The position numbers and the translations under genes are program-made. From assembly GCA_033764875.1 (NCBI GenBank), contig JANRIO010000008.1:1-64000 (forward strand): 64,000 nucleotides of DNA. Direction: 5' to 3'. The notes beneath the pieces were generated by a model. The model made no database searches, was not told the DNA's origin, and worked only from the letters and a program-made list of their open reading frames with translations. Of the stretch, positions 10,232 through 18,984 are shown piece by piece. The DNA comes from AWTP1-13 sp033764875. GTDB lineage: Bacteria > Pseudomonadota > Alphaproteobacteria > Rhizobiales > Hyphomicrobiaceae. How positions within the stretch are numbered: the stretch's first letter is position 1; each line of letters opens with the position of its first letter.

Positions 10232-11005
10232 ATGCTCTCGGGTGCAGTGAACGAGCGCGGCATCTTCGCAGCGCGCGGCGGCGGCGGCACGGCGCTCCTC
10301 GTGCTGCTGCACGGCATCGGGGCCAACGCCGACGTCTGGGCCCCGGTGGTGGCCGAGATCGAGCGGCGTGGCGGCCTGCGCTGGATGGCGCTCGACCTGC
10401 GCGGGCACGGCCGCAGCGCCATGGAGGGGCCGTTCGGCTACGGCATGCATGCCGCCGATGTCGCCCACGCCCTGCGCGCGGAGGCGCCGGCCGACGTGGT
10501 GCTGCTCGGCCATTCCTTCGGTGGCGTGGTGGCGGCGCTTGCCGCCAGCGGCCAGTTTGCTGCGCCGCCGAGCAGGGTCGTGGGGCTCGGCGTCAAGCTC
10601 GAATGGTCGCGCGAGGAGGTGACCAAGGCGCAGGAGATCGCGGGCAAGCCCGCGCGCCTGCTGTCGACGCGCGCCGAGGCGGCGGAGCGCTACCTGAAGG
10701 GCGCCGGTCTGTTCGGGCTCGTGGCCCCGGAGGATGCGGCCGCGCGTGCGGGCGTGATCGAGGCGGCCGGCGGCTTCCGCGTGGCGGTCGACCCGCGCGT
10801 GTTCGCGGCCGTCGGCCCGCCGCTGCCGCCGATCTTCGCCCAGGTGGCGTGTCCGTTGCGGCTCGCGGCAGGCAGCCGCGACCCGATGGTCGGCCTCGCC
10901 GCGATGCAGCGCATCGACCCCGCCGCGCGGCTCCTCGACGGGCTCGGCCACAACGCCCACTGGGAGGCGCCGGCGGCTGTCCTCGATCTGGCCTTGGCCG
11001 TCTGA
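10232..11005 (+). CDS. Alpha/beta-hydrolase
   Basis: A 257-residue single-domain alpha/beta-hydrolase. HGIGANADVW near the N-terminus is the oxyanion-hole HG loop. GHSFGG places the nucleophile Ser at residue 95. GSRDP supplies the acid and GHNAHWEAP the catalytic His. ATG 10232 has a strong GAGGGAGG site, and the longer frame upstream runs through repeat-adjacent sequence. Its stop lies 3 bp from the stop of the converging solute-binding-protein gene, so the two genes have almost no room for separate terminators. The substrate is unknown. Confidence 0.82.
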   Translation: MLSGAVNERGIFAARGGGGTALLVLLHGIGANADVWAPVVAEIERRGGLRWMALDLRGHGRSAMEGPFGYGMHAADVAHALRAEAPADVVLLGHSFGGVVAALAASGQFAAPPSRVVGLGVKLEWSREEVTKAQEIAGKPARLLSTRAEAAERYLKGAGLFGLVAPEDAAARAGVIEAAGGFRVAVDPRVFAAVGPPLPPIFAQVACPLRLAAGSRDPMVGLAAMQRIDPAARLLDGLGHNAHWEAPAAVLDLALAV

Positions 11006-11008
11006 GGG

Positions 11009-11971
11009 CTACTGCTCGGGGCTGTAGCCCGAGGCCTTCACCGCCGGCTCCCACAGCGCGCTGTCGCGTTTCTGGATGGCGGCGAGCTCCTCCGGCGTCG
11101 TGCCCGTCGGGTTGAGCGCGAAGCCCAGCAGCCGCTCGCGCACCTCGGGCAGCTTCACGGCATCGGCCATGATGCGGCTGATTTTCGCCACCGTCTCCTT
11201 CGGCGTGCCGGCCGGCGCGAACACGCCGTACCAGCCGACGCCTTCGATGGCATACCCCGCCTCGCGGAAGGTCGGCACGTCGGGCAGGAATTGCGACCGC
11301 TTGGCATCGGACGTGGCCAGCACCCGGATGCGGCCGGCCTTGTGCTGCTCGATGAGGTCGCTCGTGGTCGTGACCATGATCGGGATCTGGCCCGCAAGCA
11401 GGTCGGTCAGCGCCACCGCGGAGCCGCGGTAGCCGACGTGACGCAGCTCGATGCCCGCCGCCTTGCCGAAGGAGACGGCGAAGAAGTGCGGCAGCGTCCC
11501 TGCCGCCGGCGTGCCGTAGGAGCCCTGCTCGGGGTTCTTCTTCGCCCACTCGACGAGCTCTTTCACGGTGCTGACCTTGACCTGAGGGCCGACGGCCATG
11601 GCGAAGTCGAACGTCGTGACCTGCGACACCGGCGTAAGGTCCGCGATCGGATCGTAGCTCAGGTTCTTGTAGACGTGCTGGTAGATGGCGACCGGCGCGA
11701 TCGGCGTCAGCAGCAGGGTGCGTCCGTCGGGCGCGGCCGTCTTAACGGCCGCGACGCCGAGCCGACCCTGGGCACCGGCGCGGTTGTCGACGATGGCCGC
11801 CTTTCCCGTCGCCTTCTGCAGCTGGTCGGCGAGAATGCGGGCGAGCGCATCGCCCGAGCCGCCGGCGGCGAACGGGAAGATGATCCGAGTGGTATCGCCC
11901 TGCGCCGCAGCGGCGCCGCACGAGACGGCCAGCGCCAAGACGCCAGCCACGAGTTTCCCTAGACCGCGCAT
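11009..11971 (-). CDS. Bug/TctC-family periplasmic solute-binding protein
   Basis: A 320-residue extracytoplasmic receptor of the tripartite tricarboxylate transporter (Bug) family, which binds small carboxylates. The N-terminus (MRGLGKLVAGVLALAVSCG, cleavage near AAAAQ) is a clear Sec signal peptide. The mature part starts with the family IIFPFAAGGSGDALAR loop and continues with the NRAGAQGRLG and YGTPAAGTLPHF segments. ATG 11971 has a perfect AGGAGGAA ribosome site. No tctA/tctB membrane genes are adjacent. This is common for Bug proteins, which are often orphans. Confidence 0.9.
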   Translation of the reverse strand: MRGLGKLVAGVLALAVSCGAAAAQGDTTRIIFPFAAGGSGDALARILADQLQKATGKAAIVDNRAGAQGRLGVAAVKTAAPDGRTLLLTPIAPVAIYQHVYKNLSYDPIADLTPVSQVTTFDFAMAVGPQVKVSTVKELVEWAKKNPEQGSYGTPAAGTLPHFFAVSFGKAAGIELRHVGYRGSAVALTDLLAGQIPIMVTTTSDLIEQHKAGRIRVLATSDAKRSQFLPDVPTFREAGYAIEGVGWYGVFAPAGTPKETVAKISRIMADAVKLPEVRERLLGFALNPTGTTPEELAAIQKRDSALWEPAVKASGYSPEQ

Positions 11972-12150
11972 GTTTCCTCCTGTTTGGCCATTCGGCCTTT
12001 TGCTGACGGACAGGGCCACTTGACCTGAAATTGGGCCGATCTGGCAAGCCGGCTGGACGGATGCATTGCCCACAACCCCGGGCATGTGCCAAAGAGGCCG
12101 CGCCAGCCAGCCGTGCCGGATTGCCGGCGGGACGCAGCAGGAGGTGCCGG

Positions 12151-13146
12151 ATGAACCGCATGATCAAGCTTGCCAGCCGCCCGCACGGCATGGTCAAGCC
12201 CGAGAATTTCCGGCTCGAGGAAGGCCCCGTGCCCGAGCCCGGCGCCGGCGAGCTGCGGATCAAGATCGCTTTCGTCTCGCTCGACCCCGCCATGCGCGGC
12301 TGGATCACGGAATCGAGGTCCTATATCCCGCCCGTCGCCATCGGGGGAACGATGCGCTCGTTCTCGGTCGGCATCGTGGAGGCCTCGAACAATCCGGCCT
12401 TCAAGGTCGGGGAGGCCGTGCAGGGCATTCTGGGCGTCCAGGACTACGCCATCTCCAACGGCCGCGACCTCGTGCGGGTCGATCCGGCCCAGGCGCCGCT
12501 GGAGCGCTGGATCGGCGGGCTCGGGATGCCGGGCTGGACGGCCTATTTCGGCCTGCTCGAGGTGGGGCAGCCGAAGGCCGGGGAGACCGTCGTGGTCTCG
12601 GCCGCCTCCGGCGCCGTCGGCTCGATCGTGGGCCAGATCGCCAAGATCAAGGGCTGCCGCGCGGTGGGCATCGCGGGCGGGCCGGAGAAGTGCCGCTATG
12701 TGACCGAGGAGCTCGGCTTCGACGCCTGCGTCGACTACAAGGCCGGCGACCTCGCCGCGGCCCTCAAGGCCGCCTGCCCGTCGGGCATCGACGTCTACTT
12801 CGAGAACGTCGGCGGCGAGATCCTCGACACCGTGCTGACGCAGATGAACCTGCGCGGCCGCATTCCCGTGTGCGGCCTGATCTCGGCCTACAACGCCACC
12901 GATCTGCCGGCGGGACCTCGCAATTTGCGCTTCGTGCTCACGCAGCGGCTGAGGATGCAGGGCCTCATCGTGCTCGACTGGGCGGACCGCTTCCAGGAGG
13001 CGATCACCGCGCTGGGCGCCTGGCATCGCGAGGGCAAGCTCAAGATCCGGGAGGATGTGCGCACGAGCGGGCTCGCCTCCTTCCCGATGGTGCTGAACGA
13101 GCTCTATACCGGCGGCAACCTCGGCAAGCTGGTCCTCAAGGTCTGA
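12151..13146 (+). CDS. NADP-dependent MDR oxidoreductase (CurA/prostaglandin-reductase type)
   Basis: A 331-residue zinc-free medium-chain reductase similar to CurA, leukotriene-B4 dehydrogenase and YncB, which reduce activated C=C bonds. The segment SLDPAMRGW and the nucleotide-binding AASGAVGSIVGQIAKIKG motif (near residues 150-167) are diagnostic, and no structural-zinc cysteine cluster is present. ATG 12151 follows a CAGGAGG site. The next gene (histidine phosphatase) starts 9 bp after its stop, so the two are probably co-transcribed. Physiological substrate unknown. Confidence 0.87.
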   Translation: MNRMIKLASRPHGMVKPENFRLEEGPVPEPGAGELRIKIAFVSLDPAMRGWITESRSYIPPVAIGGTMRSFSVGIVEASNNPAFKVGEAVQGILGVQDYAISNGRDLVRVDPAQAPLERWIGGLGMPGWTAYFGLLEVGQPKAGETVVVSAASGAVGSIVGQIAKIKGCRAVGIAGGPEKCRYVTEELGFDACVDYKAGDLAAALKAACPSGIDVYFENVGGEILDTVLTQMNLRGRIPVCGLISAYNATDLPAGPRNLRFVLTQRLRMQGLIVLDWADRFQEAITALGAWHREGKLKIREDVRTSGLASFPMVLNELYTGGNLGKLVLKV

Positions 13147-13155
13147 GCCCCGCCC

Positions 13156-13749
13156 ATGTTGAAGCCCGGTGTCAGGCTGTATTTCGTGCGTCACGGCGAG
13201 ACCGACTGGAATCGCGCCCAGCGCTACCAGGGCCAGCAGGATATTCCGCTCAACGCCACGGGCCAGGCGCAGGCGGAGCGCAACGGCGCGGTCCTGCGCG
13301 ACGCCTTGCGGGACGAGGCCGCGGCGCTCGACTACGTGGCGAGCCCGCTCCTGCGCGCACGCCAGACCATGGAGATCGTGCGCGCGACCATGGGGCTGCC
13401 GCGCGAGCTCTACGCGCTGGAGGAGCGTCTCGCCGAGATCAGGTACGGGCACTGGGAGGGTCAGCTCTGGAGCGAGCTGCCGCGGCTCGATCCGGAAGGC
13501 TTCCTCGCCCGCCAGAAGGACTTCTGGGGCTGGCAGCCGCGCGAGGGCGAGAGCTACGCCATGCTCTCGAATCGCGTCGCCGGCTGGCTCGAGAGCGTCG
13601 AGCGCACGGCTGTCGTCGCCTCGCACGGCGGCGTCATGCGCGTGCTGCGCGGGCTCGTCGAGGGACTGGCGCCGGAGGCCATCCAGGCGCTTCCCGTGCC
13701 GCAGGACAAAATTCTGCTCCTGGAAGGGGATGGCGCACGCTTCTTGTAG
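13156..13749 (+). CDS. Histidine phosphatase family protein (GpmB/CobC-like)
   Basis: A 197-residue branch-1 histidine phosphatase. The catalytic RHGETDWN motif lies near the N-terminus, and the second catalytic His is in ASHGGVMRVL. The acid residue region (LEERLAEIRYGHWEGQ) matches the phosphatase/GpmB group and not the larger cofactor-dependent mutases. A second, true gpmA occurs at 18.3 kb, so this protein is probably a phosphatase of a small phosphoester. It lies 9 bp after the MDR reductase gene. Confidence 0.85.
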   Translation: MLKPGVRLYFVRHGETDWNRAQRYQGQQDIPLNATGQAQAERNGAVLRDALRDEAAALDYVASPLLRARQTMEIVRATMGLPRELYALEERLAEIRYGHWEGQLWSELPRLDPEGFLARQKDFWGWQPREGESYAMLSNRVAGWLESVERTAVVASHGGVMRVLRGLVEGLAPEAIQALPVPQDKILLLEGDGARFL

Positions 13750-13963
13750 CGCGATGCAAACCTCTGCCGGGCTCAGGTGCGGCCACGGGGCCGGACGCCG
13801 CGCGGCGTGACCTTGCCGCCACAGCCGCGAATCCTTTGCGCTCCCGCGCCCGCGGGCACAAAAAACGTCTGGTCTCGCGGCCAACATCCCCACTAAAAGC
13901 GCTGGCGTTGCGGGTCTGTACGCGTCAGGCGCGTTGATCTAACGCAAACCCCTGGGGGGACCG

Positions 13964-14713
13964 GTGAAGAATTTCGGCACAAGAGCGCTTCTTCTGGTCG
14001 TAGCCACCGGCATCGCGGCGACGACGGCCTGGGCGCAGGCGGCGCCGACGCCGCAGTCCGTCGCCGAGCAGCTCGCGCTGTGCAAGAGCGAGGCGAGCGC
14101 CGTCGAGGACAAGATCGCCGCATGCGGCCGGGTGATCGCCGGCACCACGGACGACGAGATCCGCATCGAGGCCCTGATCCAGCGCGGCGTGCTGCGCGAG
14201 CAGGCGGAGCTGCGCGAGGAGGCCATCCTCGACTACAGCGAGGCGATCAAGCTCGACGCGCAGAACGCGATCGCCTTCTTCAACCGCGGCAACGTGCACG
14301 ACCAGATGGGGCAGCACGACCTCGCCATCGCCGACTACAGCGAGGCCGCCAAGCTCGACCCCAAGGACGCCGACATCTTCAACAATCGCGGCCAGTCCTA
14401 CGACAACAAGGGTCTGCACGACCTCGCCATCGCCGACTACACGGAAGCCATCAAGCTGGCGCCCAACGGCGGCCGGGCCTACTACAACCGCGGCCTGACG
14501 CTGGCGGCCAAGGGCGAGCACAAGGCCGCCGTCGCCGACTTCTCGGAGGCGATCCGCATCGATGCCGCCGACGGCGAGGCCTACGTCAACCGCGCCATGG
14601 CGTACGAGGCCATGGGCGACCAGGCCGCAGCCAGGGGCGACTACCAGAAGGTGCTGGAGCTGCAGCCGGCCCACAATCATGCCAAGAGCGCGCTGGCCCG
14701 GCTGACCAACTGA
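13964..14713 (+). CDS. Exported tetratricopeptide-repeat protein
   Basis: A 249-residue protein with an N-terminal signal peptide (hydrophobic to about residue 23, likely cleavage after AWAQA). Four or five TPR units follow from about residue 60. They are recognisable by repeats such as AIADYSEAAKLDP, AIADYTEAIKLAP and AVADFSEAIRID, which match each other closely. It probably sits in the periplasm as a protein-interaction scaffold. The start is GTG 13964 behind a GGGGGGA site. It has no co-directional partner nearby, and nothing shows what it binds. Confidence 0.85.
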   Translation: MKNFGTRALLLVVATGIAATTAWAQAAPTPQSVAEQLALCKSEASAVEDKIAACGRVIAGTTDDEIRIEALIQRGVLREQAELREEAILDYSEAIKLDAQNAIAFFNRGNVHDQMGQHDLAIADYSEAAKLDPKDADIFNNRGQSYDNKGLHDLAIADYTEAIKLAPNGGRAYYNRGLTLAAKGEHKAAVADFSEAIRIDAADGEAYVNRAMAYEAMGDQAAARGDYQKVLELQPAHNHAKSALARLTN

Positions 14714-14818
14714 CGGCACGGCGCCTCGCACAGCCCTTTTGCACGCATTCGGCCCCTGGCGGATTTGCCTCGATGGCCGCCGCGGGCTAGTGTTTGGACA
14801 CCGACAGAAGCTGCCGGT

Positions 14819-14910
14819 GTCATCCTCGGGCTTGTCCCGAGGTTCCAGCTCTCCGCGGACGCTGCGCGTGCGGAGGGACGGACGGTCGGGGCACGCCCGG
14901 CCGTGGCGGC
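14819..14910. repeat. Palindromic repeat, family A copy
   Basis: The unit begins GTCATCCTCGGGCTTGTCCCGAGG and ends with a diverged complementary half around GGTCGGGGCACGCCC. The ten bases CACCGACAGA upstream of it are nearly shared with the copy at 27.83 kb, so the repeat unit may extend slightly further left. It lies between the TPR gene and the CoA-transferase-like gene. Confidence 0.7.
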
Positions 14911-14980
14911 CTTGCGCGAGCGTCGGGCTCAGAACGGCCTTGCGGGCGTTGCGCACCGAGGCATGACGCGAAGGGCACCC

Positions 14981-15805
14981 ATGGCAAGCACCGTAAGCAT
15001 CGAGGATCTGGTCGGCCGCATCGGCAACGGCGCGAGCATCGCCCTGCCGTCGGACTATTCGGGCTGCGCGATGACGGCGGTGCGGGCGCTGGTTGCACGC
15101 GGCGTGCGCGATCTGCACCTCGTCTGCATGCCCCAGGGCGGCTTCCAGGTCGACATGCTGGTGGGTGCGGGGGCCGTGGCGCGGATCGAGGCTGCTGCCG
15201 TGACGCTCGGCGAGCACGGCGTCGCGCCGCGCTTCACGGAGGCGATCAAGGCCGGCTTGATCGAGATGTGGGATTCCACCTGCCCGGCGCTGCTCGCGAG
15301 CCTGCAGGCCGGCGAGAAGGGTCTGCCGTTCATTCCCTTCCGCGGCATCATCGGCTCGGACCTGCTGCGCGTGCGGCCGGACTGGAAGGTGATCGACAAT
15401 CCGATGGCGGAGAGCGGGGTGAAGGATCCCGTCGTGCTGCTGCCGGCGACCCGGCCCGACTTCGCGCTGTTCCACGCGTTGCGCGCGGATGCGCAGGGCA
15501 ACGTGTGGGTCGGCGTGCAGCGCGAGCTGATGACGGCGGCGCACGCCGCGCGCCAGACGCTCGTCACCGTGGAGCGTATCGAGGATGCGGATTTCCTGCG
15601 CGACCCCGATCTCGCTCCGGGCACCATCTCCAGCCTCTACGTGAGCGCGCTCGCAATTGCGAAGGACGGCGCTTGGCCGGTCGGCCTCGACAACGCCTAC
15701 GCTGCCGACGAGAAGGCCTTGCAGAGCTATGCCTCTGCCGCCGCCACCGCCGAAGGTTTCGCACGCTGGATGCGCAATCCTTTACAGGTTGCAGCGCACG
15801 CATGA
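14981..15805 (+). CDS. CoA-transferase family subunit A (GctA/IpdA-like)
   Basis: A 274-residue alpha-type subunit of family I CoA-transferases, which includes glutaconate CoA-transferase and the IpdAB ring-opening hydrolases. The N-terminal segment GNGASIALPSDYSG and the CMPQGGFQVDMLVGAGAV strand-loop are typical of alpha subunits. ATG 14981 has an AAGGG site 6 bases upstream; ATG 14963 would add six residues. The probable beta subunit is encoded at 16345, after a small intervening gene. Whether the pair transfers CoA or hydrolyses a CoA-ester is open. Confidence 0.8.
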   Translation: MASTVSIEDLVGRIGNGASIALPSDYSGCAMTAVRALVARGVRDLHLVCMPQGGFQVDMLVGAGAVARIEAAAVTLGEHGVAPRFTEAIKAGLIEMWDSTCPALLASLQAGEKGLPFIPFRGIIGSDLLRVRPDWKVIDNPMAESGVKDPVVLLPATRPDFALFHALRADAQGNVWVGVQRELMTAAHAARQTLVTVERIEDADFLRDPDLAPGTISSLYVSALAIAKDGAWPVGLDNAYAADEKALQSYASAAATAEGFARWMRNPLQVAAHA

Positions 15806-16002
15806 CGTGACGCCTCGGCCACTGCGACGACGCTTCGCAGCCCGCGCTTCCGCGTCTTTCCAGATCTCGCCCAATTGAACGCTTACCCACGCGCCCCGCG
15901 CGTGGCTAGGATGCGCGTGCGCGCTCTCCGACAGCTCCCGGAGACGCGCGGGAGGCCAGTGTCAACGACAACACGTTCAACAACAACAATGGAGATTGCG
16001 GG

Positions 16003-16215
16003 ATGCACGCCAACGAGAGCACGATGCCGCTCAATACCTGGATGGTGATCGAGCCCGGCGCGTACGGCGAGTTGAAGGTCCTGTCCACGCACAAGACCCA
16101 GGAGGAGGCGGAGGCCGAGCGCGACAAGCGCAATCGCGGCATCACCCCGAAGCGCTACAGCGCGGTGATGGCGCTGCAGCCGGTGGCCGAGCGCATGGCT
16201 CCGCTGCGCAACTGA
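16003..16215 (+). CDS. Small conserved-looking protein of unknown function
   Basis: A 70-residue soluble protein, starting at ATG 16003. It has a beta-like start (NTWMVIEPGAYGELKVLSTHK) followed by a charged helix (TQEEAEAERDKRNRG). It has no signal peptide or membrane segment and no motif I recognise. A second in-frame ATG at 16024 would shorten it by seven residues. It lies between the two CoA-transferase-like subunit genes, 197 bp after the first and 129 bp before the second, all on the same strand. Codon use resembles the neighbours, so I think it is real. Confidence 0.6.
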   Translation: MHANESTMPLNTWMVIEPGAYGELKVLSTHKTQEEAEAERDKRNRGITPKRYSAVMALQPVAERMAPLRN

Positions 16216-16344
16216 TCCGCTCCGCCTCGCGGGCAGGCTCGCATCGGCAACGGTGATTTCGAAGCAGCCGTGCGTCGCGGCGCGTGCGGGGCGGAGGCGC
16301 CGTGATATATCCTCGTTGCACCGGCTCTACGAGGATCAGCAAGC

Positions 16345-17103
16345 ATGCCAGCGGACGCGGCGCCATCTCCGGCTTCGATGCACGAGATCATGATCACCGC
16401 CATCGCGGCGCAGCTCAAGGGCCTGCGGCACGTGGCGGTCGGCGCCAGGTCGCCGGTGCCGGGGAGTGCGGCCCATCTCGCCTGCCTGCGCTCGGGCGGC
16501 AGCATGCGGGTGTCGATCCTCGGCAGCCGCAAGCACAGCCCGTTCGTCAACGGCGCGCCGGAGCTGTTCGACTGCGCCAGCCAGGGGCGCATCGACGCCT
16601 TCTTTCTCTCCGGCGGACAGATCGACGGCGGCGCCAACATCAACCTCGTGGGCACCGGCGACATCGCCGCCTATCCGCGGGCGGACGCGCGCTTTCCCGG
16701 CTCCTTCGGCTCGGCCTATCTCTACTTCGTCGTGCCGCGGGTGATCCTGTTCACGCTCGAGCACTCGCGCCGGGTGCTGTGCCCGAAGGTGGATTTCATC
16801 AGCGCCCCGGGCATGAGCGCGCCCGGGGTGTACCGGCCCGGCGGGCCCAAGGCGCTGGTGACGCCCAAGTGCGTGTTCGCCTTCGACGGCAAGCGGGGCC
16901 GCTTCACGCTGAAGAGCGTGCACGCCGGCAGCAGCCTGGCCGAGGTCATGGATGCCACCGGCTTCGAGTTCGACGTGCCGGAGACGGTGCCTGAGACGCC
17001 GGCGCCCGCGGCCGAGACGCTGGCTCTCCTGCGCACGGACGTGGCCCGCATGATCGCGGAGACCTATCCGGCCTTCTCCCGGCGGACCTGGGGCGTCGGT
17101 TAA
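16345..17103 (+). CDS. CoA-transferase family subunit B (GctB/IpdB-like)
   Basis: A 252-residue beta-type partner of the subunit encoded at 14981. The segment GRIDAFFLSGGQIDGGANINLVGTG is the family core, and the C-terminal half continues with the PRVILFTLEH strand. I could not find a Glu at the place where beta subunits carry the CoA-thioester-forming residue; the region reads SMRVSILGSRKHSPF. That leaves IpdAB-like hydrolase activity as an alternative to transfer. ATG 16345 is the first start in frame. Confidence 0.75.
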   Translation: MPADAAPSPASMHEIMITAIAAQLKGLRHVAVGARSPVPGSAAHLACLRSGGSMRVSILGSRKHSPFVNGAPELFDCASQGRIDAFFLSGGQIDGGANINLVGTGDIAAYPRADARFPGSFGSAYLYFVVPRVILFTLEHSRRVLCPKVDFISAPGMSAPGVYRPGGPKALVTPKCVFAFDGKRGRFTLKSVHAGSSLAEVMDATGFEFDVPETVPETPAPAAETLALLRTDVARMIAETYPAFSRRTWGVG

Positions 17104-17199
17104 CCCTCCTTCCCACCGCCGCTGCTCGGACCCCTTGCCGCTTTGCGCACGGCGCCGGCATTGCTATACCGCTGCGCCAAGGGCCGAGGATCGAGGCGC

Positions 17200-18021
17200 A
17201 TGGAAAAGCTGAAGATTGCCGTCACGGGCGCGGCGGGCCGCATGGGCCGCGAGCTGATCAGGGCCGTGCACGACGCGCCCGGTTGCGTGCTCGCGGGCGC
17301 GGTGGAGCAGCCGGGCTCCCTGGCGCTCGGCCAGGATGCGGGCCTGCTCGCCGGGCTCGGCAAGATCGGCGTCAGCATCGGCGATGACGCGCTGGAGCAG
17401 TTCGCCCGCGTCGACGCGGTGCTCGACTTCACGGTGCCGGCGGCCTCCGTCGAGTTCGCCGGGCTCGCCGCCAACGCGCGCATCGTGCACGTGCTCGGCA
17501 CGACCGGCTTCACCCGCGAGCAGGACGCCAGGATCGCGGCCGCCGCGCGGCACGCGACCATCGTCAAGTCCGGCAACATGAGCCTCGGCGTGAACCTGCT
17601 CGCGGCGCTGGTGCGCAAGGTGGCCGCCGCGCTCGATCCCGACTTCGACATCGAGATCGTGGAGATGCACCACCGGCACAAGATCGACGCGCCTTCCGGC
17701 ACGGCGCTGATGCTGGGTCAGGCGGCGGCCGACGGCCGCAAGGTGTCGCTTGCCGACGTCTCCGTGCGGGTGCGCGACGGGCACACCGGCGAGCGCCGGC
17801 GCGGCGACATCGGCTTTGCCACCCTGCGCGGCGGCAACGTCGTCGGCGAGCACACGGTGGTCTTCGCCGCCGACGGCGAGCGTATCGAGATCGCGCACAA
17901 GGCGACGGACCGGAGCATCTTCACGCGCGGGGCGGTGAAGGCGGCGCAGTGGGCGCACGGCAAGCCGCCGGGGCTCTACGACATGTTCGACGTGCTCGGC
18001 ATCGCCGAGGCCAAGGCTTGA
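17200..18021 (+). CDS. dapB: 4-hydroxy-tetrahydrodipicolinate reductase
   Basis: A 273-residue enzyme that reduces the DapA product in lysine and diaminopimelate synthesis. The N-terminal Rossmann motif is VTGAAGRMG. The substrate-binding signature EMHHRHKIDAPSGTAL is complete, including the catalytic His-His and Lys. RGGNVVGEHTV, near the C-terminus, is also conserved. ATG 17200 gives the usual family length. gpmA follows on the same strand about 300 bp later, an order common in Hyphomicrobiales. Confidence 0.96.
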   Translation: MEKLKIAVTGAAGRMGRELIRAVHDAPGCVLAGAVEQPGSLALGQDAGLLAGLGKIGVSIGDDALEQFARVDAVLDFTVPAASVEFAGLAANARIVHVLGTTGFTREQDARIAAAARHATIVKSGNMSLGVNLLAALVRKVAAALDPDFDIEIVEMHHRHKIDAPSGTALMLGQAAADGRKVSLADVSVRVRDGHTGERRRGDIGFATLRGGNVVGEHTVVFAADGERIEIAHKATDRSIFTRGAVKAAQWAHGKPPGLYDMFDVLGIAEAKA

Positions 18022-18114
18022 CGCGCGTGATGACCGGGACGCCCGCTACATCGCTCGCGGCGAGGTTGGGAGACGGACGCCTAGGGTCTGCCCCGCACGC
18101 GCCTCTTGCCGCCT

Positions 18115-18240
18115 CGAGAGCAGATCGCGATCGCGCGCCGGCATCTGCCGCGCACAGCGGCGCGCGCGATCGGGCGCATTGGGCGCGCACCCGAGCCCGA
18201 AGGGCCCGAAAGCGCTGGAGCGTCCTTCCGACCGCCGGCT
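18115..18240. repeat. Possible degenerate copy of palindromic repeat family C
   Basis: The gap between dapB and gpmA contains AGAGCAGATCGCGATC followed by alternating CG-rich complementary runs and a CGAAAGCGCT end. The outline resembles the better-matched copies at 44.95 and 53.34 kb, but the middle has diverged strongly. I see no gene in this 297-bp gap. Confidence 0.4.
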
Positions 18241-18318
18241 TCGCTCCCCGCGGATTGCGACGGCTCTCGCGGTCGGGAGATTGGGCACGATGATGGCATC
18301 TCGCATGGAGACTGACGC

Positions 18319-18948
18319 GTGACGGCTGCGAACGGCATTTTTCTCGTCTTGGTGCGGCACGGCGAGAGCGAGTGGAACAAGCTCAATCTCTTCACGGGCT
18401 GGAAGGACCCCGACCTCACCGAGAAGGGCGTGGCGGAGGCCAAGGCCGGCGGCGCCCAGCTCAAGGCGCAGGGCTTCAGGTTCGACATCGCCTTCACCAG
18501 CGCGCTGCGGCGCGCGCAGCGCACGCTCGAGCTGATCCTCGCCGAGCTCGGCCAGACCGGGCTCGAGACGATCAGGGACCAGGCGCTCAACGAGCGCGAC
18601 TACGGCGACCTCGCGGGTCTCAACAAGGACGGCGCGCGGGCCAAGTGGGGCGACGAGCAGGTGCACATCTGGCGCCGCAGCTTCGACGTGCCGCCGCCGG
18701 GCGGCGAGAGCCTCAAGGACACGGCCGCACGCGTGCTGCCCTACTTCGAGGCCAGGATCCTGCCCGAGCTCGTCGCCGGCAAGAACGTGCTTGTCGCCGC
18801 GCACGGCAACTCGCTCCGGGCCCTGATCATGAAGCTCGAGGAGCTGACGGGCGAGGAGATCGTGGCGCGCGAGCTCGCGACCGGCGTGCCGATCGTCTAC
18901 CGCTTCGACGCCGCGACCGGCAAGGCGGAGCGTATCGAGGCGGCGTGA
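18319..18948 (+). CDS. gpmA: 2,3-bisphosphoglycerate-dependent phosphoglycerate mutase
   Basis: A 209-residue short-form mutase that interconverts 3- and 2-phosphoglycerate in glycolysis and gluconeogenesis. The catalytic RHGESEWN motif (phospho-His near residue 14) is followed by the substrate-binding NLFTGWKDPDLTEKG segment, which separates true mutases from general histidine phosphatases. The second His is in VAAHGNSLRAL. Start is GTG 18319. The length matches alphaproteobacterial GpmA, which is shorter than the roughly 250-residue enterobacterial form. Confidence 0.95.
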   Translation: MTAANGIFLVLVRHGESEWNKLNLFTGWKDPDLTEKGVAEAKAGGAQLKAQGFRFDIAFTSALRRAQRTLELILAELGQTGLETIRDQALNERDYGDLAGLNKDGARAKWGDEQVHIWRRSFDVPPPGGESLKDTAARVLPYFEARILPELVAGKNVLVAAHGNSLRALIMKLEELTGEEIVARELATGVPIVYRFDAATGKAERIEAA

Positions 18949-18984
18949 GCGCCGCGCGTTCGGGAAGGCAACGGGGGGAAGCCG

